NCBI GenBank assembly: GCA_024743055.1
Contig: JANSXH010000006.1
Span: forward strand, 156,868 to 220,867
Length of the DNA stretch: 64,000 nucleotides
Reading direction: 5' to 3'
Origin: Pseudomonadota bacterium
GTDB lineage: Bacteria; Pseudomonadota; Alphaproteobacteria; Sneathiellales; Sneathiellaceae
Below the pieces are notes generated by a model, which was not told where the DNA came from, searched no databases, and was given only the letters and a program-made list of their open reading frames with translations. Positions 57,287 through 64,000 of the stretch are shown one piece after another; the first letter of the stretch is position 1; each line of letters starts with the position of its first letter. The position numbers and the translations under genes are program-made.

Positions 57287-58523
57287 ATCGCAGTGCCTCC
57301 ACCGGATCGAGGCGCGCCGCGCGCCAAGACGGATAGATAGTTGCCAACAATGACAAAACCAGGGCCATTACAACCACGGTTGTCACTTCCAACGGATCAA
57401 CCTTGGCAGGAAGATTTGAGAGGAAATAGATTTCTGCGGAAAAAAGCTCTGTTCCCGTAATCCCTTCAAGAACGGTTTTGATGCCGTCGATGTTAGCACA
57501 AAAACCAAGGCCCAGGACAAATCCGAAAGCCGTCCCGACGACGCCAATGCTAGCGCCGGCAATGAAGAACACCCGCATGATCATGCCGCGGGTTGCCCCC
57601 ATAGTACGCAAGATAGCCACATCCCGCCCCTTGTCCTTCACCAGCATGATCAGGCTGGAAATGATATTGAAGGCAGCAACAAGGATAATCAATGTGAGGA
57701 TCAGGAACATGACGTTCCGCTCAACCTGCAAGGCGTTGAAGAAACTCGCCCGGGATTGCTGCCAATCATAGATAAAGGCCCGGATACTTACTGCATTGAT
57801 AATATCCCGACGAATAGCTAGCGCTGTATCCGGGTCTGTTGCGAAAACCTCCAATGCCGTCACGCCATCCCCCAGCCTGAAATAGGTTTGGGCGGCCTTC
57901 AAGGACATATAGATATAGCCGCTGTCATACTCATACATCCCGGTATCAAATAGCCCGGCTACAGTGAAAGTCTTTACCCTCGGCATGGTCCCAAAAGCGG
58001 TTGGGGTTCCTTGCGACGAGATAAGCTTGAGCTTGTCCCCTGCCATGACGCCAAGCGTTCGGGCCAATCGGTAACCAAGAATAAGGGAGTTGTCTTCCTC
58101 AATGCCTTTGAGCGACCCTTCAACGATGTTGTCGGATAGAACTGTGAGAGCCATAAGTTCATCTGGTGCGAGACCGCGGACCAGGGCCCCGCTTGCCGCC
58201 TTACCGGAGGCCATCACCTGCCCCTCGACAAGTGGTGTCACACGAACTACATCCCGAACATTCTCAAGATCGACGACAACTCCATCAAAATCCCTTATCG
58301 GTTCATTGGCGGGAGCTCGAATTTCGTAATGGCCGTTCAGCCCCAGGATTCTGTCCAGCAGCTCTGCGCGAAAGCCGTTCATCACAGACATAACAATGAT
58401 CAGGGTCGCCACACCAAGCCCAATTCCAAGAAAGGAAAACAATGCAATAACGGAGATAAAGCCCTCCTGGCGGCGGGCCCTCAGATAGCGAAGAGCCATG
58501 GTCCATTCAAATCTGGAAAACAC
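57279..58523 (-). CDS. lolC: Lipoprotein-releasing ABC transporter permease LolC/E
   Basis: Membrane subunit partner of LolD. The 414-aa protein has the N-terminal helix after LRYLRARRQEGFISVIALF, a periplasmic MacB-type domain (about 45-265) and three C-terminal FtsX helices (FLILTLIILVAAFNIISSLI, VFFIAGASIGVVGTAFGFVL, VVVMALVLSLLATIYP) ending [18 protein letters not shown] single LolC/E-type gene beside lolD is usual in alphaproteobacteria, where the permease probably forms a homodimer (inference). It follows proS after 5 bp. Confidence 0.95.
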   Translation of the reverse strand: MFSRFEWTMALRYLRARRQEGFISVIALFSFLGIGLGVATLIIVMSVMNGFRAELLDRILGLNGHYEIRAPANEPIRDFDGVVVDLENVRDVVRVTPLVEGQVMASGKAASGALVRGLAPDELMALTVLSDNIVEGSLKGIEEDNSLILGYRLARTLGVMAGDKLKLISSQGTPTAFGTMPRVKTFTVAGLFDTGMYEYDSGYIYMSLKAAQTYFRLGDGVTALEVFATDPDTALAIRRDIINAVSIRAFIYDWQQSRASFFNALQVERNVMFLILTLIILVAAFNIISSLIMLVKDKGRDVAILRTMGATRGMIMRVFFIAGASIGVVGTAFGFVLGLGFCANIDGIKTVLEGITGTELFSAEIYFLSNLPAKVDPLEVTTVVVMALVLSLLATIYPSWRAARLDPVEALRYE

Positions 58524-58528
58524 CGGCT

Positions 58529-59842
58529 TTAGCCCACCAGCAGCTTGAGAGCCGCATCCATATCAAGTTCCTGTTTTTCACCACTGCGCCGGTTCTTGAC
58601 TTCGACCATGCCGCTTTTTACGCCGCGAGGTCCGATAGTCGCCTGCCAAGGAAGTCCGATCAGATCCATTTTCGCAAATTTCTCCCCTGCCCGGCCGCTG
58701 GTATCGTCATACAACACATCAGCACCAGCAGCTGTCAGCTTTCCGTAAAACTCATCGCAAGCAGCATCACAGGCTTCGTCGCCTGATTTCAGATTGATGA
58801 GGCCAATATCAAAGGGGGCCACAGAATCCGGCCAGATGATACCATCATCATCATGGCTGGCTTCAATTATGCCACCAACCAGACGCGACACGCCAATGCC
58901 GTAGGATCCCATTGAGACGATCGAATCTTTTCCATCCGGACCGGCGACAGAGGCACCAAAGGGTTTCGAGTATTTGTCACTGAAATGGAAAATATGGCCA
59001 ACTTCAATCCCGCGCCGGCTGACCAAATCACCTTCAGCTACCGGACAGTTTTCGGCATCATGCATGTCATCCGCCGCTGCATAATAATCCGTCCACATAT
59101 CAACGATTTCCTGCAATTCATCGGACGAATAGTCAGCTTTCTCGGGTGTTGCGAGAGACAAGAGGTCTTTGTGGTAGAAAACCTCGCTCTCCCCTGTATC
59201 AGCCAGAACAACGAACTCATGAGACAAGTCGCCCCCAATCGGCCCCGTATCGGCGCGCAAAGGAATGGCTTTAAGGCCCAACCGATCAAATGTCTTCAAA
59301 TAAGCCACGAACATATTGTTATAGGCCGTTTTCGCTCCTTCATAGTCCAGATCAAAGGAATAGGCATCCTTCATCAGGAACTCGCGTCCACGCATAATCC
59401 CAAAGCGTGGGCGCACCTCGTCGCGGAATTTCCACTGGATATGATAGAGATTAAGCGGCAAGTCCTTATAGCTTTTGACATGGGAGCGGAAAATATCCGT
59501 GACCTGCTCCTCATTTGTCGGACCATAGAGCATATCGCGTTCATGCCGGTCGGTAATGCGCAGCATTTCCTTGCCATAGTCATCATACCGGCCGGATTCC
59601 CGCCATAAATCTGCGGGCTGAATGGTCGGCATCAGGATCTCGAGTGCCCCCGCTTTATTCTGTTCTTCCCGAACAATCTGCTCAATTTTCTTGAGGACCC
59701 GGTAGCCAAGCGGTAACCAGCTATAAATACCGGCAGAGGACTGCTGGATCATCCCGGCACGTAGCATCAGGCGATGGGAAACAATTTGGGCTTCCTTGGG
59801 ATCTTCTTTCAAGGTCGGCAGGAAGAAACGGGACAGACGCAT
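58529..59842 (-). CDS. proS: Prolyl-tRNA synthetase, short bacterial type
   Basis: Charges tRNA with proline. A class II synthetase of 437 aa, much shorter than the ~570-aa E. coli form because the cis-editing INS domain between motifs 2 and 3 is missing, as in other alphaproteobacteria. Motif 1 region [20 protein letters not shown], motif 2 [21 protein letters not shown] read in parts, motif 3 [16 protein letters not shown], and a C-terminal anticodon-binding domain. Editing of Ala-tRNA(Pro) would then need a separate protein, not visible here. Confidence 0.96.
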   Translation of the reverse strand: MRLSRFFLPTLKEDPKEAQIVSHRLMLRAGMIQQSSAGIYSWLPLGYRVLKKIEQIVREEQNKAGALEILMPTIQPADLWRESGRYDDYGKEMLRITDRHERDMLYGPTNEEQVTDIFRSHVKSYKDLPLNLYHIQWKFRDEVRPRFGIMRGREFLMKDAYSFDLDYEGAKTAYNNMFVAYLKTFDRLGLKAIPLRADTGPIGGDLSHEFVVLADTGESEVFYHKDLLSLATPEKADYSSDELQEIVDMWTDYYAAADDMHDAENCPVAEGDLVSRRGIEVGHIFHFSDKYSKPFGASVAGPDGKDSIVSMGSYGIGVSRLVGGIIEASHDDDGIIWPDSVAPFDIGLINLKSGDEACDAACDEFYGKLTAAGADVLYDDTSGRAGEKFAKMDLIGLPWQATIGPRGVKSGMVEVKNRRSGEKQELDMDAALKLLVG

Positions 59843-59956
59843 TACAGCCTCAAACAGGTTATGGCAAATGACGGGCTCTGATAGTCGACGTAATCACGAA
59901 ACAGAGGATTTCCAGACTTTTTAACGGGATTCCACAAGATTGCAAGTCAATGCACC

Positions 59957-60367
59957 TTACCCGTATTTTTTCTCACATTCTCGAGCAATCGCATTCAATG
60001 CCGGATCAGACAGTTCCTGACCGTTAAACAATAACCTGCCCGTGTTGATATCATACTCTACAAGACCGACATACACTTCTGCGTTTTTGAGCTTCGGGTT
60101 ATAGTTTTTCAGCAAGTCTTTGAACGGTAGGGATAAATCAATGAAAATCCGATTTGGAATGACAATCTGATTTTGTTCAAGATCTGCAGGGGCCACTGCC
60201 CGACCATGCACGTCAACACCAGGCTTATAGGTAACATCCTGCTCTGCCACATATTTTACGATGCGCTGACAGTTATCTTTGGTCACCTCCAAAGTCACAT
60301 CCTCGGCCATCGATGACGCAGGCGCGAGGAATAGAAATGCGGAAATAGCCAACCTGATGAGCGTCAT
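59957..60367 (-). CDS. Exported protein of unknown function
   Basis: I do not recognise a named family for this 136-aa protein. A signal peptide (TLIRLAISAFLFLAPASSMA, cleaved near residue 21) sends it to the periplasm. The mature part is hydrophilic with two cysteines (DNCQRIV and ARECEKKYG) that could form a disulfide; the middle has a strand-rich pattern (NRIFIDLSLPFKDLL, AEVYVGLVEYDINTGRLLFNG). It lies 8 bp after the DUF1467-type gene, in the mce-DUF1467-this gene run. Confidence 0.7.
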   Translation of the reverse strand: MTLIRLAISAFLFLAPASSMAEDVTLEVTKDNCQRIVKYVAEQDVTYKPGVDVHGRAVAPADLEQNQIVIPNRIFIDLSLPFKDLLKNYNPKLKNAEVYVGLVEYDINTGRLLFNGQELSDPALNAIARECEKKYG

Positions 60368-60375
60368 TTCATATC

Positions 60376-60633
60376 CTAACTCTGAAAAAACGCTCTAAAA
60401 TCAATAAGTTCCAGATCAATTATAGTCCAGATTATGATAAAAATCAGTGTTGTCAGGACCGTCGTAACGGCAAATTTAGTCCAGATACGAGGATTGACCG
60501 GAGCACTTTCTACTGTCCCTGGCTCAACTTCGTCATCCGCTTCCTGTTGTGTTCGCACACCCCAGGGAAGTACTGTGAACAAGACCAGCATCCAGGTAAT
60601 AGTATAAATGACTATGCCGCCAATTATCGACAT
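60376..60633 (-). CDS. DUF1467-family small membrane protein
   Basis: An 85-aa protein with two membrane helices: ITWMLVLFTVLPWGVRTQ at the N terminus and FAVTTVLTTLIFIIIWTIID at the C terminus, joined by an acidic linker. The phrase VLPWGVRTQ is characteristic of DUF1467. In alphaproteobacteria this family usually lies between mce and proS, as here. The function is unknown. It follows mce after 12 bp. Confidence 0.85.
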   Translation of the reverse strand: MSIIGGIVIYTITWMLVLFTVLPWGVRTQQEADDEVEPGTVESAPVNPRIWTKFAVTTVLTTLIFIIIWTIIDLELIDFRAFFQS

Positions 60634-60645
60634 GAAAGGGTCCCT

Positions 60646-61050
60646 TTACACTTGTTCCAACTCAACAAGAGTTCCGTTGAAGTCTTTGGGATGTAAGAAT
60701 AAAACAGGTTTCTTATGGGCGCCGATTTTTGGCTCTCCGTCGCCAAGGATGCGAGCGCCCTTTTCGACAAGATGATCACGAGCTGCCAGAATATCTTCCA
60801 CCTCGTAGCAAACATGATGCATCCCACCTGCCTTGTTCTTCTCAAGGAAACCGGCAATCGGAGAGTTCTCACCTAACGGAAAAAGCAATTCGATTTTGGT
60901 GTTGTCCAACTCAACAAATACCACTGTGACACCATTATCCGGCTCATCCTGAGGTGCACTTACTGTTGCTCCCAACACATCTCGGTAATTTGCCGCGGCG
61001 GCCTCAAGATCGGGAACAGCAATCGCTACATGGTTTAAACGACCAATCAT
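60646..61050 (-). CDS. mce: Methylmalonyl-CoA epimerase
   Basis: Converts (S)- to (R)-methylmalonyl-CoA in propionyl-CoA catabolism. The 134-aa VOC-fold protein has metal ligands in RLNHVAIAV, FVELDNTKIELLFP, GGMHHVCYEV and FNGTLVELEQV. The partner mutase and carboxylase are not in the window. It follows rnj after 14 bp; the rnj-mce-DUF1467-proS order is a common alphaproteobacterial arrangement. Confidence 0.94.
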   Translation of the reverse strand: MIGRLNHVAIAVPDLEAAAANYRDVLGATVSAPQDEPDNGVTVVFVELDNTKIELLFPLGENSPIAGFLEKNKAGGMHHVCYEVEDILAARDHLVEKGARILGDGEPKIGAHKKPVLFLHPKDFNGTLVELEQV

Positions 61051-61064
61051 AATCCAAACATTCC

Positions 61065-62744
61065 TTATTCGTCTTCAATTCTAATTACATATATATCCGT
61101 AATCGGCCTACGGCTAGCTAAACGACGAAAAACACGTCGGATTGCCTGAGCAGCTGCCTCTTCCACATCATCATCTGACTGCTTCTGGGCGCGGGTAAGG
61201 CCATTATGCTTAGTTATAACCTCTTTGGTTAGCTGTGCCTGCAGATCCGGGAACATATCCTCATCAACAACGCCTCTCAGCCGTATGATAGGATCTTCGG
61301 TTATTTGGCCTTTCTCATTGATTATCACAACCCCGCTGACAGCACCGTTATAAACGAGGCGTCGCCGAGCCTTTAGAAAATCTCCATCCAGCGGTGTCAA
61401 AACACCAGCATCGACCGCTAGCCTACCCGAGGGAACATTTCCAATAATCTCTGCATTGCCGGGCGCAAGCTTCAAAACATTGCCGTTGGTAATTTCAATG
61501 GCTTGTTTCACACCCAAGGATAAGGCCAGTTCACAATGAGACCGAATGTGTCGTGCCTCACCATGCACGGGAATTGCGATATCCGGTTTAACGATGCCGT
61601 ACATGTCGGTCAGTTCTGCCCGTGCTGGATGACCGGAAACATGAACAAATTCATCAGCTTCCGTGATAACATTCACACCAGATTCAGTAAGCTGGTTATG
61701 AAGCGCATAAAGGGTTTTCTCATTGCCAGGAATGACCTTGGAAGAGAAAATAACTGTATCTCCCTGAGAGAGCGTTATATGAGCATGCTCATCGCGAGCT
61801 ATTCGGGCCATGGCCCCACGCGGTTCTCCCTGGCTACCCGTACACAAAAGCAATATTTTATCGCGCGGGATATGACCTGCGTCTTTTTCATCAAGAAAAG
61901 GCGGTAAGGTATTTAAATATCCGGATTTTTTGGCAGCCGTAGTCATTCGGTGCAATGATCGGCCAACAAGCACAACATGTCGATCATTACGCTCGGCAAC
62001 TTCAGCAATCGTCATAAGGCGGGCAATGTTTGAGGCAAATGTGGTAACCGCTACCCTGCCCTTTGGAATGCCTTTCAGCAATGCATCAAGACTATCCTGC
62101 ACATCCAGCTCGGATCCAGATACCCCTTCTTTAAAGACATTTGTAGAATCGCAGATCATTGCCAGAACGCCCTCCTGCGATACGGCCTTCATCTTTTCGA
62201 GGTTACTGGCAGGCCCAACAACCGGATCCGGATCGAGCTTCCAGTCGCCACTATGCAGAACCCTACCGTGGGGTGTCGTTATCATCAGCGCCTGCATTTC
62301 CGGAATGGAGTGAGTGAGATCAACAAAGTCTATCTGAAAATCCCCTATTGCAAGAGAACCGCCCGGAGCCACTACATTGACCTCGACCTCACCTTCCAGC
62401 CCTTCTTCTGCCAGTTTCAGTGAGAGTATCTCAGCGGTAAATGGACTGGTATAAACAGGGCATTGGAAATCTGGCCAAAGCCGTGCGACTGCGCCCACAT
62501 GATCCTCATGGGCATGAGTCACGATAATTGCCAGCAAATCATCTTTTCGCTCAGCGATCCAGCCTGCGTCCGGGACAATGATATCCACCCCCGGAGCGCG
62601 CTCATCAGCAAATGAGATTCCGCAATCAATCATCAGCCATTTACCGTTACAACAATAGAGATTGAGATTCATCCCAATCTCACCACTTCCTCCTAATGGG
62701 AGAAAGGCAAGAGCGTTGCTTAGCTCCGCTTTAAAATCGGCCAT
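61065..62744 (-). CDS. rnj: Ribonuclease J
   Basis: RNA-processing enzyme with endo- and 5'-exonuclease activity. The 559-aa protein has a metallo-beta-lactamase domain with VTHAHEDHVGAVARL (His77, His79, Asp81, His82), SIPEMQALMI and HSGDWKLDPDP, a beta-CASP domain (FASNIARLMTIAEVA, LLLCTGSQGEPRGAMARIA, HVSGHPARAELTDM, VPVHGEARHIRSH) and a C-terminal domain. Alphaproteobacteria carry RNase J besides RNase E, unlike E. coli. It starts 8 bp after coaX. Confidence 0.96.
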   Translation of the reverse strand: MADFKAELSNALAFLPLGGSGEIGMNLNLYCCNGKWLMIDCGISFADERAPGVDIIVPDAGWIAERKDDLLAIIVTHAHEDHVGAVARLWPDFQCPVYTSPFTAEILSLKLAEEGLEGEVEVNVVAPGGSLAIGDFQIDFVDLTHSIPEMQALMITTPHGRVLHSGDWKLDPDPVVGPASNLEKMKAVSQEGVLAMICDSTNVFKEGVSGSELDVQDSLDALLKGIPKGRVAVTTFASNIARLMTIAEVAERNDRHVVLVGRSLHRMTTAAKKSGYLNTLPPFLDEKDAGHIPRDKILLLCTGSQGEPRGAMARIARDEHAHITLSQGDTVIFSSKVIPGNEKTLYALHNQLTESGVNVITEADEFVHVSGHPARAELTDMYGIVKPDIAIPVHGEARHIRSHCELALSLGVKQAIEITNGNVLKLAPGNAEIIGNVPSGRLAVDAGVLTPLDGDFLKARRRLVYNGAVSGVVIINEKGQITEDPIIRLRGVVDEDMFPDLQAQLTKEVITKHNGLTRAQKQSDDDVEEAAAQAIRRVFRRLASRRPITDIYVIRIEDE

Positions 62745-62752
62745 ACGTACTT

Positions 62753-63520
62753 TCAGTTATTTTTATAGAAAATTTCGACGAGGCCGGTCAGGGTCAAATC
62801 CTCGTCTACATGATCAATGATATCCGTCCCCTTGTGATAGAGGGCAGCCAGACCGCCTGTCGCAACCGTCTTGATTTCCTCGCCATATTCCTCGCGAATA
62901 CGGGCGACAAGACCTTCCGTCATCGCGAGATACCCGCAATAGATACCTGCTTGCATACATTCTAGTGTGTTTTTTCCAATAACTCGGGCGGGGCGATTTA
63001 TCGCAATTCTTGGTAACTTAGCTGCTGCTTTGTGAAGGGCATCCAAACTCAAATTTACGCCAGGAGCGATAACGCCACCAATGTAATTCCCATCGCCATC
63101 AACGACATCAAAATTTGTTGCGGTCCCGAAATCAATGACAACCAATGGGCCTCCATAGATCGCATGGGCCCCAACGGCATTGACCAGGCGATCCGCCCCC
63201 GCCTCTTTTGGATTGTCGATCAATGGCTTCATCCCAAGGTCAACGCCTTCTTCACCAATGACCATCGGTGATACGCCAAAGTAGCGTCGGCAAAATCCCT
63301 TGATGTTGAAAGTCGCTTCAGGAACCACAGTCGCCACAATGACGTTTTTGATCTGACCTAGCGTCAATCCATCCAATGACATCGCCTGACTGAGCCAAAC
63401 ACCATATTCTTCAGCCGTACGGGAACTGGACGTGGCAATACGCCACTCATTGACAAGTTCCCGGCCTTCATATGCCGCACAGGTTATGTTCGTGTTCCCT
63501 ACGTCAACCGCCAATAACAT
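62753..63520 (-). CDS. coaX: Type III pantothenate kinase
   Basis: Phosphorylates pantothenate in coenzyme A synthesis; the CoaX type is unrelated to E. coli CoaA. The 255-aa ASKHA-fold protein shows LLAVDVGNTNITCAAYEG (phosphate loop), NPKEAGADRLVNAVGAHAIY, VVIDFGTATNFDVVD and GGVIAPGVNLSLDALHKAAA. It follows birA after 24 bp. The birA-coaX-rnj order is standard in alphaproteobacteria. Confidence 0.96.
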   Translation of the reverse strand: MLLAVDVGNTNITCAAYEGRELVNEWRIATSSSRTAEEYGVWLSQAMSLDGLTLGQIKNVIVATVVPEATFNIKGFCRRYFGVSPMVIGEEGVDLGMKPLIDNPKEAGADRLVNAVGAHAIYGGPLVVIDFGTATNFDVVDGDGNYIGGVIAPGVNLSLDALHKAAAKLPRIAINRPARVIGKNTLECMQAGIYCGYLAMTEGLVARIREEYGEEIKTVATGGLAALYHKGTDIIDHVDEDLTLTGLVEIFYKNN

Positions 63521-63544
63521 TGTGGTTGCCTCCTTTTGTTTTAA

Positions 63545-64000
63545 TTACGGGACTATAAACACTTCACCAGCTGTCACCAGCCTCGATTCACCACTATCAA
63601 GTTCTAAAATCAATGCACCGGTCTCATCCAAACCGGAAAAACGACCCTCAAACGATGAATCGGGTAGATTAACCGTAATGCGCTTACCAAGAGCCGCTGC
63701 CCGATCTAGCCAATCCTGACGAATAGGAGCAAATCCTTCAGTCTTCCAAACAGTGTATCTTTCTAAAAAACTATAAGCATAGGCAGACAACAGCTTTTCT
63801 ACAGTCACCCTTGCCCCAGCCTCTTTTAGTGAAATCGCGGGCAACCCTTCCTTCAGTTCAGGGTAAGTTGCGATATTAATGCCGGTTCCCACAACAATGT
63901 AGTCGAGATCCCCTCCTGCACCGGTTTTGCTTTCCAGTAAAATTCCGACGCATTTACGGCCATTTATTAAAATGTCATTTGGCCATTTAACCTGAATATC
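63545..64000 (-). CDS. birA: Biotin--[acetyl-CoA-carboxylase] ligase, C-terminal part
   Basis: Attaches biotin to the biotin carboxyl carrier protein. The 5' end lies beyond the right edge and the frame is open to base 64000. Visible motifs are VKWPNDILINGRKCVGILLE, read up to the edge, and YIVVGTGINIATYPE, both in the biotin-binding core, then a small C-terminal SH3-like domain (RITVNLPDSSFEGRFSGLDE). Whether an N-terminal DNA-binding domain exists cannot be seen. Confidence 0.94.
   Translation of the reverse strand, partial: DIQVKWPNDILINGRKCVGILLESKTGAGGDLDYIVVGTGINIATYPELKEGLPAISLKEAGARVTVEKLLSAYAYSFLERYTVWKTEGFAPIRQDWLDRAAALGKRITVNLPDSSFEGRFSGLDETGALILELDSGESRLVTAGEVFIVP

Overview
The window is chromosomal DNA from an alphaproteobacterium, most likely a marine Rhodospirillales/Sneathiella-like lineage; the family-level placement is inference. 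The evidence is an IspD-IspF fusion, a pyruvate dehydrogenase E1-beta with its own lipoyl domain, LpxI instead of LpxH, RNase J, a type III pantothenate kinase, a short ProS, and two SOS boxes of the alphaproteobacterial GAAC-N7-GAAC type. I saw no rRNA, tRNA, CRISPR array, insertion sequence or prophage. Coding density is high and most genes are housekeeping. Base composition falls visibly from the GC-rich left part to the more AT-rich middle (about 31-50 kb).

Layout. 1-1.6 kb: ispDF (cut by the window edge), pgpA and cinA on the + strand, joined by ATGA overlaps. 1.6-9.2 kb (- strand): a COQ10/RatA-type protein, lipA, a small membrane ORF, lpd, pdhC, pdhB, pdhA and ftsB, i.e. the pyruvate dehydrogenase complex with its lipoate supply. 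9.2-14 kb: an accessory block between ftsB and eno. It holds a 640-bp gene-free stretch, a cupin gene, an SRPBCC gene broken by an in-frame TGA, its ArsR-type regulator with a clear operator/promoter, a class III cyclase with TPRs, a methyltransferase and a small membrane ORF. 14-18.3 kb: eno, kdsA, pyrG and secG (- strand). 18.4-21.7 kb: acid phosphatase, alpha/beta hydrolase, NTF2-like protein and tpiA.

21.8-31.6 kb (+ strand): a PpiD-like chaperone, trpE, trpG-D-C, moaC, moeA and lexA. An oppositely oriented deacetylase-like gene separates trpE from trpG. 31.7-33.8 kb: comEC (- strand). 33.8-36.9 kb: gltX, gltA and a 67-aa membrane ORF (+ strand). 36.9-52 kb: a long - strand envelope and translation cluster in transcription order rpsB, tsf, pyrH, frr, uppS, cdsA, dxr, rseP, bamA, skp, lpxD, fabZ, lpxA, lpxI, lpxB, gloA. 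52-64 kb (- strand except one gene): dnaE, lolD, lolC, proS, two small envelope proteins, mce, rnj, coaX and birA (cut by the edge).

The most interesting part is 55.8-56.6 kb. A near-consensus promoter (TTGACA-N17-CATTAT) carries a perfect SOS box between its -35 and -10 and reads into a 35-codon ORF for a one-pass hydrophobic peptide with a good ribosome binding site. This lies directly upstream of dnaE, with a perfect DnaA box (TTATCCACA) between them. A YdjM-like membrane hydrolase gene diverges from the same region. I read it as a candidate DNA-damage-induced membrane microprotein, comparable in concept to SidA of Caulobacter, possibly coupled to expression of the replicative polymerase. 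The microprotein function is inference; the promoter, the box and the ORF are visible in the sequence.
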